DNA from: Chelonoidis abingdonii
Taxonomy: Eukaryota; Chordata; Testudines; Testudinidae
DNA length: 64,000 bases
Assembly: GCF_003597395.2 (NCBI RefSeq)
Contig: NC_133770.1
Location: 198,597,335-198,661,334 of the forward strand
Direction of reading: 5' to 3'
Below, one piece after another: positions 1 through 12,358 of this stretch. A program made the translations under genes and the position numbers. Below the pieces are notes generated by a model. The model was not told the DNA's origin and did not search any database. It was given only the letters and a program-made list of their open reading frames with translations. Numbering within the stretch: position 1 is the first letter of the stretch; each line of letters starts with the position of its first letter.

Positions 1-189
1 GACTTCAGTAATGTAAAAGAAAGGTGCAGTAGGTGTCTGTAAGATATAGAAAGTGGGTCAGATTCATCACAGGGGTTATATCACCATGCACTATTCAGGA
101 AAGTAAAGTTGTTACAGTAGTGTAAGGTACACCCCAATCTCCAGGGGCCTTATCAAGTCATCTAGCCCATTTTTGTTCTGGTGGGCTCA

Positions 190-311
190 CTAAAGTGACC
201 AGGTAGCAAGTGTAAAAAATTGGGATCGGGGAGGGGGTTATAGGTGCCTATAGAAGAAAAATCCCCCAAATCAGGAATGTCCTTATAAAATCAGGACATC
301 TGGTCACTCTA
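190..311. mobile_element. Short non-autonomous TIR DNA element (copy 1)
   Basis: The element runs from about 193 to 308. It opens with AAGTGACCAGG and closes with CATCTGGTCACT, an inverted pair. CTA flanks both ends (190-192 and 309-311), a possible 3-bp target duplication. The interior carries a GGGATCGGGGAGGGGG-like tract and a region matching 'ATAAAATCAGGACATCTGG'. The same sequence recurs inverted at about 12,360. It has no coding capacity, so mobilisation would have needed a transposase in trans. The superfamily is not certain. Confidence 0.7.
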
Positions 312-410
312 GGGCCTACAAAAATTTAAAGCTGTGCATTCCTTATAGAATGCTTCAGAGAAGACAGTAATAGATACTTGGTCTGTCCTCTTGCGGGGAA
401 AAACCCTCTT

Positions 411-525
411 AGAGTTTGTCTACATAGCAAAAAAAAATCCGCTTAGGCTCATGGGGTTCATTGTTGTGTAGACTTCTGGGCTCGGGCTGGAGATCTAGGA
501 CCCTGCGGTGTGGGAGGGTCAGAGG
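411..525 (+). mobile_element. Truncated TIR element of the 24,588 family
   Basis: The stretch begins GTTTGTCTACATAGC, a decayed terminal repeat. It continues into GTGTAGACTTCTGGGCTCGG and GGTGTGGGAGGGTC, matching the interior of the complete element at 24,588-24,856 in the same orientation. The right terminal repeat is missing and the sequence passes directly into a CR1 3' end. It is a fragment with no coding capacity. Confidence 0.6.
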
Positions 526-536
526 GCATGATTTGA

Positions 537-673
537 GCACTTCAATAACTCAGACATAGGTTAGGGGTTTGTTATAGTAGTGGATGGGTGAGATTCTGTG
601 GCCTGCATTGTGCAGGAGGTCAGACTAGATTATCATAATGGTCCCTTCTTACCTTAAAGTCTATGAGTCTATG
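537..673 (+). mobile_element. CR1 LINE 3'-UTR fragment
   Basis: The sequence has the CR1 3' end signature: AGGTCAGACTAGATTATCAT, a GGTCCCTTCT motif, and a terminal CTATGAGTCTATG microsatellite-like tail at 661-673. CR1 elements are non-LTR retrotransposons that insert with severe 5' truncation, and only about 140 bp remain here. No reverse-transcriptase sequence is included. The plus orientation follows from the tail lying at the high coordinate. Confidence 0.75.
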
Positions 674-1694
674 TTCCTTGGATGATGATTATGCTTGTTA
701 ACATAAGTTTTTAAATGATTATCCAATGATATGCCCCACAGCTGGATAATGATTGCATATAAACCCTGCCCAGTTAAAAATCTCCTGTGAAAAAAATCTT
801 TTGAAATACAGGTTTGATTGGGTGTTCATTTATTTTACAAATATGCTTGTACATGATCTACCTTTATCCAGTCATTACCTTAGGTCAGTAACTCTGTCAA
901 TACCTCGACAGTAGCCACATTCACAAGGTTACGACATGCAAAGTCATCAAGGAGGATATAATCACACTGATGCAGCGGGAGGATCACTGGACTAGACAGT
1001 CATAAATCTTGGCTCTTCATGTCATAAGCAGTTGTGAGGATGTGGCAGAGAGGATTATATTTCACAAACCCTCCAGATAATTCAGGCTGCACTAGCTCTA
1101 TAATGTATTTATGATGTGATTTGGGGAATTGTATGGGTGTTATATCAGTAGAGTGGAGGGCTGAGAATGAAACACACTCATAGACCCTGTTGTTGATAGG
1201 GGCCAGCAGTAGCTGCAGCATGAGTATAGAGGACAATAACCTTCAGGCAGGAGGAGTTACATTATATGACTGTGCTGGATTGCTTCTAAGACCTCGAGAA
1301 GGAAATGTCAGTTTAATCTTTTGTTGTGGCTATTGAAGTCCTTGTGTCTGAGGTTTTTGCACCTTTTAACTTTCTAGTACCCTGAAGTAACTTTGTTGTT
1401 CAAAATATCTGAGTATTTATAGGAACCCATTGATGAGTAGAGCCTATAGAACCTACAGCTTGAAGTATCTTCAGTGTTTGCCTTAAAATGCATGGTAGAT
1501 GGAATGCACTACCAGACATCTGAGTACAGCGTTGTCAACTCTTGTGATTTTTTTTTTTGAGTCATGAGATTTCATCTAGTGCTAGTGTGAAGAAGTGAGA
1601 AGCTCTAGCCTTCTAGCAAATTTCAGCCATGTCTAGGGGGGACGACCCTTTTTGATTACCTGCATTCTCCAACTGCTTGCCTCTGGGGCTTCTT
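674..1694. other. Unassigned AT-rich sequence
   Basis: I recognise no gene or repeat family in this stretch. It has scattered stops in all frames, and the largest open frame (78 codons, minus strand, near 1,000-1,236) has no familiar motif. A T9 run lies near 1,550. It may include old repeats too decayed to recognise. Confidence 0.5.
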
Positions 1695-1695
1695 A

Positions 1696-2270
1696 TAGAC
1701 TCAGACTCATAAACTTTAAGGCCTCAATGGACCATCATGATCTTCTAGTCTACCTCATGCACATTACAAGTCACAGAAACTCATCCACTCATTCCTGTAA
1801 CAGGTCCATAACCTCTGCTAAATTACTGGTCTTCAAATCATGATTTAAAGATTTCAAGTTACAGACAATCCATCGTTTACTTTAATTCAAACCAGCAAGT
1901 CATCCATGCCCCATGCTACAGAGAAAGACAAAAAACACATAGGGTCCCTCATCTGATCTGGGGGAAAATTCCTTCCCGACCCCAAATATGGTGGCCAGTT
2001 AGACCCTGAGTATGTGAGTGAGATAGCTGGGAAATAATTCTCCATAGTAACTCAGAGCCATCCCCATCTAGTGTCCCATTTCCAGTGATTGGAGATTTTT
2101 GCTTATAACAGTCATAGATGGGCCATATGCCATTGTAGGCAACTTCATTATGCCATCCCTTTTGTATACTTAGCAAGCTCAGTATTAACACCTTAGGGTT
2201 TTTTTTGTCCCCACTACTCCCTGGGAGGGTTGTTCCAGAACTTTACTCCTCTGGTGGTTAGAAAACTTCT
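1696..2270 (-). mobile_element. CR1 LINE 3' portion, antisense
   Basis: Read on the minus strand this is the 3' part of a CR1 element. The + strand begins with the reversed tail (CTCATAAACTTTAAGGCC) and then GACCATCATGATCTTCTAG. Downstream landmarks are GGGGGAAAATTCCTTCCCGA (about 1,960), TGGCCAGTTAGACCCTGAG, and GTTGTTCCAGAACTTTACTC near 2,230. The copy is 5'-truncated before the reverse-transcriptase core. Point changes and small indels mark it as old. The match to a turtle-type CR1 consensus is from memory. Confidence 0.75.
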
Positions 2271-2274
2271 GTAG

Positions 2275-3984
2275 AAAGCAGGTAGAGTTATCCCCACCTC
2301 CATTTTCTCCCACATCCTGACACCACTGTTACATGTAATGGTGTGTGTTTCCACCAGGTGGCCTAAACATACTTCTAATTAATTCAGATATCTCTTCCTT
2401 TTTTTTTTTTAATCCTTCCACACCATCAAGTGCAAAGGATGTCCAAAAGTTTCCACCATTTATTTTGGACTTATGCTGGTGTGTTCAGGCATCTGAGTAT
2501 CACGTTGATAGATCTGGCTTCTTTTTCTGTTGTTCTGTGTAATGTTTTCCTAGGTTGTCCTCTTTCTCTCTTTCAAGGTTGTGTCCATATTTTCAGTTGC
2601 GATGGAAGTCATGGCAGTGGCATCTTTAAAGTGTGTCATTAATATGTCTATTGACGTTTTCTTACCATATTTTATTTAAATTGGTAGGCTGTACTTAAAT
2701 TTTCTGATGTTGCAAGAAACTCTTTCCAACAGAGAATACACATAGGTCAAAATTCAACAAAATGCCCATAGATTTTGGAAGTCTCTATTTTGAGAGGCCC
2801 AGATTGAGCCCAATTTTCAACAATGCTGAGCACCCACGTCTGATCAAAATCAATGGGAGCTGAGTGGGATTAGCACTGATGAATATCAGTTGGGGTGCCT
2901 TATTTTGAGCACCCAAAATTAATAAACCCAATCCTAGTGCTGAAAATGTTCATCATAATTAGATGTATTTTTATTTATATGCTGTGACTTACATATTACC
3001 ATATTTAACTGTTTTACTGAACCAATGTTAAATTCACTCTTTAACCTACATGTCAAGATCCTTCCATGTGTGAAGTGTTTAATGAGTTTTTCTATGACTC
3101 TCAACTCAACCTTTGCATTTCTTCACTTTTAAACTAGCTTTACCTTCACATTACTTTGTCATATTAAAATGGATGTGGAATTGATATACTGGATTTGTGT
3201 CTTCTAAATTTGTTGCCAATTAATTGGCCTTCATGTTTTATTTGCAAGTCCTGCTGGGTTCCATTAAGAATGTAATACTGATGGATAGCTATACAGTATT
3301 TTATTTCATTTACATTTTCAACTTAATCAGGTGACATAATAAACATCATTATTATATTGATAAACTGATTGTATATTACAATGGTTTAAGGCACTCCCAT
3401 TTTGAAAATAAATACTCCGGTGTTGCCTCATCATGTCTATCAGCAGGAGATCTATCAGCAGGAGATTAACAAATCACACTGAACACAATTTTGTTGATCT
3501 GGAATCACAAAGATTCTGTCATCTGTCAACCTTTGGCTAAAGCAGTCATTTTTCTAGTTTCTTTACTATTTGGAAAACACTCTATCTCTTACTAACTACT
3601 ATTACCAGAAGATTCTATAAAAGAAACAATGTTTGTTGACATAACATTTCAGAGACAGAACTGGTTATTCTCTGCACAAAAAAAGTGTTTTCCTGGAGGC
3701 AGTTCTTTCAGGAAATATTAGATAATAGATTTTGTATACTCCTAGGTATTTTAAAATACATAGTGCTAGATTAAGTCTATGGGACTACTCAAAGAGTACA
3801 GTATTTCTCAGCATGGGTATAGGTAACAATTTGTCTTGAAGCGTGCAAATAAATAAAATGAAATATAAAAAGCATCTATTTCTAGCCAAGGTTTTCTTCA
3901 AAGATATTTCAAGTAAAATCCTTATTAATCCAGCCATTTCACCTCCAACTCCATAGTCAGAATAACCAACCAAGAAATATACAT
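2275..3984. other. Unassigned sequence with one fold-back remnant
   Basis: No gene is recognised. Positions 2,810-2,935 resemble the 'TTTTCAAAG...CAATGGGAG' fold-back family described at 26,838: CCAATTTTCAACAATGCTG, AATCAATGGGAGCTGAG and TTTTGAGCACCC follow in the usual order, but the arms have decayed. The rest is AT-rich with T-runs near 2,400 and no supported coding frame. Confidence 0.45.
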
Positions 3985-4710
3985 ATATGTGTGAGTGGGT
4001 GGTCAGACAGGCTAATTTACACTATAGGCTGCAGCTGAAGGAGCAGCCAGGGAGCAGGGAACTAACTGAAAGCAGGCTCAGCTGGGCAGCGACAGGCGGG
4101 GCCTGTATAAAGCCAGGTAGCAGACAGGGGCTGCAAAGGGAAGGGTGTAGAAAAGCAGCAAGCAGCCACCCTCTGGGAAGAGGATTTTGGAGCTGGTACA
4201 CCCATAAAAAGAAGGGGAAAGAGGTGTAGTAGGAAGCAGGCCAGGAAAGGAGCAGAGAGGGCTGAGATAGAGAAAAGCTCAGACCTGCTGAGCTGAGCTG
4301 AGGGTCCCTGGACTGGAATCCAGAGTGGACTGCAGGCCCAGGTTATCCTGCCAGTTACTGACAGAGTAAAGGAAGACTACCTAAGACTGCTAGGGTGAAG
4401 GATCATTGCTACCCTAGAAAGGATAAACACTGAGTGACCTGGCCAGAGGGATGAGCATGAATAGGATGCTGTGGGCTCTGGAATGAGGACCTGTAGACTG
4501 GTGAAGGAGAGTGTTGGAGTTGGAGTGCAAACTTTGGATGGAGGTGTCAGCCTTCAGAGCTAATCCCCAGGGTAACCAAGAGGAGTTGCTATGCCAGTGG
4601 TGAGTGGTGTGCCTCATGACACTGTTCAGCCAAATGCTAGTTCTCATTGTCCTATCATCACCTCTGAAGCCTACCACCTAGATGTGTATGCAGTGTACCC
4701 TAGAAGTCAT
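3985..4710 (+). mobile_element. LTR-like dispersed repeat, probably a decayed solo LTR
   Basis: This GC-richer 0.7 kb block interrupts AT-rich sequence. It has the texture of a reptilian LTR: purine-rich runs such as AGGAAGCAGGCCAGGAAAGG, a GGCCTGTATAAAGCC TATA-like site near 4,100-4,114, then TGGACTGGAATCC, GTGACCTGGCCAGAGGGATG and CAAGAGGAGTTGC blocks. These recur in this order in turtle Ty3/Gypsy-type LTRs as I remember them. No gag, protease or polymerase sequence is attached. The 80- and 87-codon open frames inside it are incidental. Exact ends and target duplication are not clear. Confidence 0.5.
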
Positions 4711-7700
4711 GATTCAGCCTGTTTCAGACCAAGGTAAAGGGAAATATATTCCAGGGAGCTGAGCAGCCTGGATCTGAAAGTGGAATTTTTCCATTTCAGA
4801 CAAATGCTAGACTAAAATGAAATGTGTAGGCATTTATTTCCCCTTTGGGATTTATATCTGGAGGGCTTCTAGGCTACCTTACATCTTACTAAATGGATTT
4901 AATTGGGAAAGCAAGGCTTAACCATGAAATAATATAATTTTCAGGTTATTTGCATTCATGCTTCTCTCGTGCACCTGTTCCATTTCCAATGGTATTTTCA
5001 GTGCTACAACTTTAATCTGCTGCCTCTTCTAGTTGAAAAATTGGAAATAAATAAATGCACTGCAATCCTTTATTTCATGTTACTTGGCTCTCTTATCCTG
5101 CTTGTGCATTTTGGTCTAGCAAACACAGGTGCAATCACATGAATGCTTTAAGAGAACGTTCAAATATATTGAAGTAGTGTGTGGAAATATCTGTTAAGTC
5201 TCAAATTACTTTTTTTTTTTGAAATCATTCAAAATATTTGACTCCTGCAGCCTTGTCCCTTAGGCCACATATAAACGATGTGGGATGGCAGAGTGGGAAT
5301 CAAGGTAGTAATTCAACACACTAACAAATCATGTGTTCATGTTAGGAAACTCATACAATTAACATGGGCAGCATGAGAACTTCATCTGCTATGCAACTTT
5401 TCATGAGCTACAATTCTAAGTGACTAGTCTTCCTGCATAACTGGGAGCAACTGCAAAGGTATGTCTACTCACTGAGGTAATGTGCTCTAAGGAGATGTGA
5501 TTTCCAAAGCTCAGTAACATGTTAAGTGGGCTGTATAGGCTCTGCTGGTGTGGACTAAAGGTTCCCTAGTGCACCTGAATGTGATACTGTTTCCAACTGT
5601 GCTGTGTTAAAGCACACAGACCAACTAACTTACAACATGTTAATTTGCTTTAAAAATCACATCCCTGTGGAGCACTTCACCATGCTGTGTAGGTGAAATA
5701 GTCTTGACCCACTTTTAAAAGATTAGTATGGTGCTGTGGTAGAAACTTCTTTGTAAGAACAGCAACAATTCTCTGGTGTACTAAGGCAGCTTTACATGGG
5801 TCAGGTGCTACAAACTGGTCTGAAAACCACCATCATGGCTGCTCTAGGATTCCCCCTGCACTGGGGATCAGTTGGGAGGTAGCCTCTTGTGGCCATTTCC
5901 TCCACCCAGCTGCCAGTGCAAGTGTGTGACTGTAAAATGAGGGTATACCTAAGGCACCCCAGGACCTGGAGGTTCCAAGCAGCCAGACTGGCCTTTAATT
6001 ACAAATGGCTATGCTAGCTGACCACACTTGGTAAGGTTAAGAGGGCTGCAAATGACATCTTGATACCCCTTACTTCCCTGATTTATGCCAATGGTTCTCA
6101 TCTGGACTGGATGATCAGGTCTATCATTTAAAAGATTAACGACTTGTGTGAGACCAGGAAAGAATTTCTCTAAAGAAAGCATGGATATGCTGCTGAAAGA
6201 TTGCTGGAGAAGTTGTGGGAGTAAACTGGTATAGCAATCTGAGATTCTATTTGTGGCTCCTGCATAATTTTGAATTAAAATAATTGTGATTCATAAGTCT
6301 ATTAGAATACTAAAACAAATAGTTAAAGTGACTCAGCCACTTGCATACTTAACACAAATTTGGGGCCAGGCTGACATCTTCAAATATTTTATCCCTAGCA
6401 GATGTTCCTCTGAGCAGGTGCAGAAAAAACACAGCTCAAAAGAATCTCAGTTGACAAACAACTTTTAAAAATATTTAAATCAGCTCCACAGCTGGCAAGA
6501 GGATAATGAGTAAATAAATGTTTGCCTTACATTGATGTTAACATGCCTATGCATAAGAAAAGCTTTCCACAGCTAGTGCCACACTCTAGAGTTTATCAGA
6601 ATAAACTAAATTTTGTTGTCCTTTACACCTGTACATGCCCACTGAATTCATTCTGTACAACTTCTACTGTGTTGTGATCAAGGTCTGAGTAACTAGAGAA
6701 AGATAGTTCATAGGTGCTGAAGTCCAGAGTAAAATAACTCCTTTACACTCTTTTCTGGGTTCAGATTCACTGCAATAGGTATGGTATAACCAAAACACCA
6801 CAAACTAAGCTGAAGTATCTAGTTGTGTTAATTCCATATGGCTTTGTAGCCAGTCAACTCCACAATACAAACCAAATAGATACAGTCATGCAACTTTATT
6901 GTGAGCCACATGATATTTTGTGTGGGGTTCTAAAAAACCTGTTTTTTTTTTTTAAGCCCCAATTTCTGGAGTCAGATGCTTACATGAAAATCTTAGCTGT
7001 TTTAAAAAAAATTTTTTCCAGACCTCATGATTGTGCAGGAAAAAATAAAATAAAAAAAATTTTTAAACCTTGAAAAGGTGAACCTTAAAAGTTCACACAG
7101 CAGAAGCCAAATAAAGATTATATTTAAGCAAATCTCATTACTTTTGGGAACCTGACTCAATAGCTGAATGTTTGGTACTGGCAATAGTGACTAGGCAAAC
7201 AAGGCAGCCACCCGCTCTGTCTTCTGGCTAGCAAAACTCTTTCCACAACCAGAGTAACTCCGCCCCTCCATAAGGTGCTGATAAAGTAGACTCAGCTGCA
7301 CTTAACTGGTGAGAGTGCCTCTCCAAACTCACACTGGATTCTTGCTGGCAGTGAACACAAAAATATAGGCTGATAGCTGGCTCAGTGGGGTTCTTCTTAG
7401 AGGATTTTTGGTGAATAGGGTGCAGAATTTCTGTAGGGTTCATTCCAAGGCACACCAAAGGACCTGTATAACCCATCATGGGTCTTTTTGTGTGTATATA
7501 CATCTGATCCTCTTGACATGTACTATAGTCTCTCTCCCATTTTCTCGTGTATGGGCTTATCAGTTTGGGGGTTTTGTTAGAAAGTAAACTGTGAAAACCT
7601 AGAAGTACTGCAACTAAAATCAGATACAACACTGCGCTCAGAGGCTCATTTTAGGTGCCATAGAAATACCTAGGAATTCCAGATCACTTGTTTTACCCTG

Positions 7701-9504
7701 TTGTTCTCTAATAGCCATCAGCAGTTTTGTGAATTGATTGGCTGTTGTGCTTTATTTTCCAAATGATATTTGATACACCTCTTACATAGCTCTGCTTTCA
7801 TTATTACCAAGTGTATTGCCTCTTTGCTGATATTTATACTCCAGGTTAATCAGATAGATTTTGTGAAATTAGAGAATCAACTGCACCAACAAACTACCCC
7901 AAGTGGAATATATTCCTGTCTACGGAGTGAATATGTCCCAGTATTTAAACGTTTGCATAATTACAATGTGGTTCATTTCTGTTTAAGTACTTCAGGACAT
8001 GCAGAGCTATAAAGATCAAATTGTTACTTCTGAGAAGAATCAATGCTTACATTTTGCTGTTTGATTTCTTTTTCTCAGAACTAGTATTGTAAATGAGACA
8101 CATACACAGCAAAAGGCTGCACAGTATGGCATCTATCAAACAATGAGCATTCATTTTAATAATCGCTTTACCCCTTGTACAAGAAAGAGAAATGCTCAGA
8201 GTAAGAAATTGCCTTTGTTGTACAAGAATTCAATAAGAGGGAATCAATTAAAGCAGCCGCTTTAATCATTTGCCTGCTTTCTCCTGTACCAGAAGATGAA
8301 AATGTCAACCCTGCACACTGAATGTCTGGACAAGCTGCATATCCTTGTGCATGTTCACCTTCATTGTTATGCAGAAGTGCTTTAGAAAAGGTTACAGTAG
8401 ATATAAAAAGTGTTGAGCGGCAACAAGGCATGTCATATAAGTATCAGAACCCAGAGTTTTCATGGCGTGAAGTCCTGAAATATTCTTAAACAGCCTGCAG
8501 GGTTCTTTCACATTTTTAGTCCTGCTTTAAGAAAGGTGTCACTAAATGAGATTTAGGTCAATGTAATAGCATACCTACTGTAACTGAAATACAAGTACTG
8601 TACTCGTTGACAAAAACATACTTATTGTATGTCACTACAGGAGAAATCAGATGGAATTTTAGAAAGAAAAAGAAATCTATACATGTCAAAAGAAAAGCTA
8701 AACACCAGGAAAAAAGTTATACATGTAGACAGTGTGTATGTAGCGACAGCTACCTGCATGCAAAATATGTATTGTGCATAAAATTGAACACTGTGTGTGC
8801 AAATGTAGGTTTTGAGGATACCCAATAGATGCCTGCTTTTGACAACTTTGCAAAACTAGCACTAATCTAGAGTAAAATGTCTTAAGTTACAGAGAAAACA
8901 TATGATTCTCTTCAGAACTTGTGGAAGCAGACTAGTAAATTAAATCTACAAGCTAGAAGACTGTTAGCAATCCACAAAGAAGGGGCTACAACGCCACAGG
9001 AGACTTCTGCTTTAAACACTTACATTACAAACTGATGCAATACTCTGGATGTTCCACAGTCTGTGCAGGTTAGAACTCTGAGCTACCAACAGGTGCTGCT
9101 ATGCAAGGGGATATTTCAGCAAATACTATCAGACTGCTGGGACATAAGGAAAATAACAGAACAAATGCTGGCATGAATCAGTTCCCTTTGACAGTACTAA
9201 CTGCATAATGAATGACCACTTAAATATAACTGGCATATCCCAACTGAACACAAAACATTACAATTAACTTGACAGTGTCTAAATACACTGGAGCAAATAG
9301 GTTTCTGGCATTATACTAGTGATGCATTTACCCATGGTCCTTTGACAGTGGAATGGTAACAAAGCATCCTGCTGTGAAACTAGTTAAAAATTATGATCGA
9401 AATAGCATCCATGGAACACTCAATATATAGAAATGAAGATAATAGAGACTGATTTAATGAGATTTGGAAGATCTTGCTGGACTGTATTGATCCCCTGTGT
9501 AAAC
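4711..9504. other. Unassigned AT-rich interval
   Basis: No gene is recognised over 4.8 kb. A possible decayed TIR element lies around 5,457-5,700, with GTATGTCTACTCACTG at its left. A stretch at 5,825-5,880 (CTAGGATTCCCCCTGCACTG) loosely resembles the inverted repeat at 9.5 kb. The minus-strand frame at 7,228-7,632 (134 codons) has no family motif, signal peptide or domain I know and is judged spurious. T- and A-runs occur near 5,210, 6,945 and 7,040. Confidence 0.5.
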
Positions 9505-9510
9505 AGTGCA

Positions 9511-9707
9511 CTGAGGCAATGCAAGAAAACTGCCTTAAAAGGGTAGTCTAGGGTTTCTCCTGATACTGGGGAATCATTGGGTGGTGCAAAGCCACATAGA
9601 CAGTTCTCAGTCACCCATGCTTTGCATCACTCAAAGATTCCCCTGTATCAGGGGAAACCCCAGGGCTATCATTTTAGGGCAGTTTTCTAGTTGCTTTGCA
9701 CTGCCTC
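9511..9707. repeat. Long imperfect inverted repeat (about 85-bp arms)
   Basis: The left arm is 9,511-9,592 and the right arm 9,619-9,707, separated by about 26 bp. The arms pair from the CTGAGGCAATGC / GCACTGCCTC ends through GAAAACTGCC / GGCAGTTTTC to GTGGTGCAAAGC / GCTTTGCATCAC next to the loop. An estimated four in five positions pair, with a few short indels. It resembles a fold-back MITE, but no clean target duplication is visible. The 64- and 73-codon frames crossing it are by-products of the palindrome. Confidence 0.75.
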
Positions 9708-9802
9708 TGCAGCCCAAACCAATGAAAGCCAGGGCCAAGTTTGAGACCATTGTCCCTGATTCAAAGAGCTTATCTAAATTTAGGCACCACATAGAGATAT
9801 AG

Positions 9803-10024
9803 CCTTTGTCTACACAATGGGGGTAAGTTGACCTAAGTTACGTGACTCCAGCTATGTGTCCAACTGTCCCATTGACTTACCTTACACTTCTCATTCCAGT
9901 GGAGTACCGGAGTTGACAGGAGAGTGATCTGTGGTCAATTTAGCGGGTCTTCACTAGACCCGCTAAATCGACCCCATGTGCATCGATCGCCGCAATGTTG
10001 GTCCCTGATAAGTGTAGATGTGAC
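9803..10024. mobile_element. Non-autonomous TIR element, family B copy 1 (internally deleted)
   Basis: The left end is CCTTTGTCTACAC and the right end GTGTAGATGTGAC, an inverted pair. TAG occurs outside both ends (9,800-9,802 and 10,025-10,027). Internal landmarks are GGGGTAAGTTGACCTAAGTT and a hairpin of AGCGGGTCTTCACTAGACCC followed by GCTAAATCGACCCC. The element at 27,327-27,596 shares these landmarks in the same order but is longer, so this copy has lost about 50 bp inside. Short target duplications and TIRs suggest a PIF/Harbinger-like MITE, which is an inference. Confidence 0.7.
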
Positions 10025-10027
10025 TAG

Positions 10028-10714
10028 TACTCTAAGAACAGAGCAGGAGCTAAAAAAGGGACTAGCAATGAAGGGTTTAGTTACCTGATACCTTCATTAT
10101 ATTCATGCTTTATTCCTGCATAAACTAGCAAATTAAGACAGTTACATAGCGTCTGTAAAGGCTTCTCATTGCTTCAAAACCCACTTGGTATCTTGTGATC
10201 TCATTTATTTATCCCTTTCTGATTGTGATTCTGTTGGTAGAAACCCTTTACCTTAGAGGGCTTTTGGGGGTTGGGTTTGTTGGTGAGAAAGAGTTTAGCC
10301 TACCAGTGAGGTAGCCTTAAATGCCTGGAGGGTGATTAACTGGGGGAAGTGGAGGAAAAAATCAGCAAATCCCCCAAATGAACCCAGAGTAATAAAATCC
10401 ATTAAAAACATTATAAGGCTCTGCTTTCTCAATATGTTCACAACTCCATTAATGATGTTAGTGCATAATAGGAGACTATGGGCCTGAAATGATCCCACTG
10501 CCTTCACAGGGCTTTGGATCAGGACCTATATTGCTTAGAAAGTACTGCTCTCACTATGTAGTTCTAGATATGATTCTTATTGGAAATTGCATGAGACACT
10601 TTATTAAAGTCTTGTTTTTAGTTTAATTATCATAGTTAACAACTATAGAGAAAAACATGGAATCGGTTGGTTATATGTTTGTACTATCTGCCACAGTTTT
10701 TTAGGCATCAATGA
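10028..10714. other. Unassigned sequence with a small fold-back
   Basis: No gene is found. Around 10,483-10,535, GGGCCTGAAATGATCCCACT and GGGCTTTGGATCAGGACC are the two sides of a decayed fold-back related to the copy near 34,330-34,405. The rest shows no recognised family. Confidence 0.4.
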
Positions 10715-10925
10715 ATTATAATGGGGTGGTGGTTAGTGTGTGGTACCATATGCAGGAATACTGGATTTTTATTTCCATCTCTGCCATCAGATTTCTGCAT
10801 GACTGAGGCAGTTCAGTTAACTGCTCTATGTATCAGTTTGCCTGAGTGTGGAATGAGCATAACGATGCCCGCCTCACAGGGTTGTTTTAAGGCTCTGTTA
10901 GTGTTTGTGAACTCTTTAATCCTAT
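10715..10925 (+). mobile_element. MIR-like SINE remnant
   Basis: The order of blocks follows a MIR/core-SINE: a decayed tRNA-like head (GGTGGTGGTTAGTGTGTGG), then GACTGAGGCAGTTCAGTTAA. Next come CTCTATGTATCAGTTTGCCT, GAATGAGCATAACGATGCCC and CGCCTCACAGGGTTGTTTTA. The last three correspond to the 'cctcagtttcc', 'aaatggggataatgatac' and 'cctcacagggttgtt' blocks of the family. Heavy divergence indicates great age. The 91-codon frame overlapping it is a chance frame within the repeat. Confidence 0.65.
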
Positions 10926-12358
10926 ATATAACAGTATTAGTAACACCAACTAATTACAATTGGCAAAACATATTTTACTACCTTTATTTTGACTGAGGTG
11001 TCTCCATTTTCTGAACGTATCTGGCAAAGGTAATATTAGCAAACATTGCAGCAGCACACTCTTAGCCACAAAGAGAAACTCTATAGGGTGAACTGGAATT
11101 TCTAATTTCATGCATCATTTGCAACCTGTTACATTGATTCCACAAACTCAGAAGGTGTTCATAAAAGCTAATGAGAGAGATTAAATAAATGTCTCTGGTA
11201 GCTTTTGAATATTTTGCTAAGGTCTGGTCCTAGGCACAATGTGAACTGCCACTCATTTTAAATTTTCCCTTCTGCACTTTTCTAACTGTGAAGCCATTAT
11301 TTTTCAGTTAATGAGAAGGAAAGAAAAACTTAAACCCTATTTGTTCAAAAATGTAATAGTGGCTAGCATGAGGTACATGGATTTTGACACACACTTCATT
11401 TCACTACATCTCAAGTTACCTCAACAATTGTTCCAAATTTGATAACCAGGCTAAAGTTACATTAAAAAGACTTTTCATTGAATGGTCACTGTTTCAGTAT
11501 ATGTGTGTTTCCTATCTTTACAAAGACACTTCTGCCCAGCTCACTGCCACAGGCTAATAGTCTGTAATAAAGCTTAGCTTCAAAAATGACAAATATAATT
11601 TAAAAAAAAAAAAAAAGGAAAGATTACCGAGGGAAAGTTGGCCTCAATCTCTCCTACAGGTCCCAATCTCACCAATTCTTCTGGTTCCTCAGCTGGATGT
11701 AAATCAGAGGAACCTGCTGTCACTTCTGCTGCTGCTGCTTGCCAACTACTGATTTTTGGCTTACAGCCCAGACAAAGAATTTCTCCTGTACAACAGCTAA
11801 CCCCAGAAAAACAGGCATGCTACTGAAAACTATACCAGTGTGAGCACAAGCCTGATGCACAGCATTGAAGGCTATGGCAAGCCTCCTATTTATTTCAGGG
11901 AACGCTGGATCAAACCCTTCCTGTTCTTACCATCCCCTCCTGCAATAGACACCCTGTTAAAGGTCTAAGACCAACAGCCGTTGTAATGACCTGAAGAGCT
12001 GGAGAGCCAGCAGCAGGTGGAAACACATATGCTGCCTAGTCCTATTCCAGTACAAAGTGATGGATAAAAGTGAAGAATCTATCCTGCAAGGCACTCTACT
12101 TCACAAACTCTCATTGACATCCCTGGGAACTGATGAGGCATAGCTCCTGTCACAAGCAGGGCCTCTGATACAAGTGCCACACTTACCCTGGGCAATATAA
12201 TTAGGGCTAGTGGTTATGGGACTTTATGTTTTTGTTAACTGTTTGTATGACACATGATCCATGAAAATCCATCTACTGACTAGAAACAGATAGCAGATAA
12301 ATCACCAGTGAATTAGATACCTTCAGTTCTATTGTGTGTGCGTCCTTGGTCCTCTGCC
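10926..12358. other. Unassigned interval
   Basis: No gene or clear repeat is recognised. An A-run of about 14 lies near 11,602-11,617, and a short CTG repeat (GCTGCTGCTGCTTGCC) near 11,731. The 62-codon frame spanning that repeat has no other support. Confidence 0.45.

Noticed and set aside
7228..7632. 134-codon minus-strand frame
   Set aside because: No domain, no cysteine or histidine pattern, and no neighbouring exon-like sequence. The length is within chance for this much DNA.
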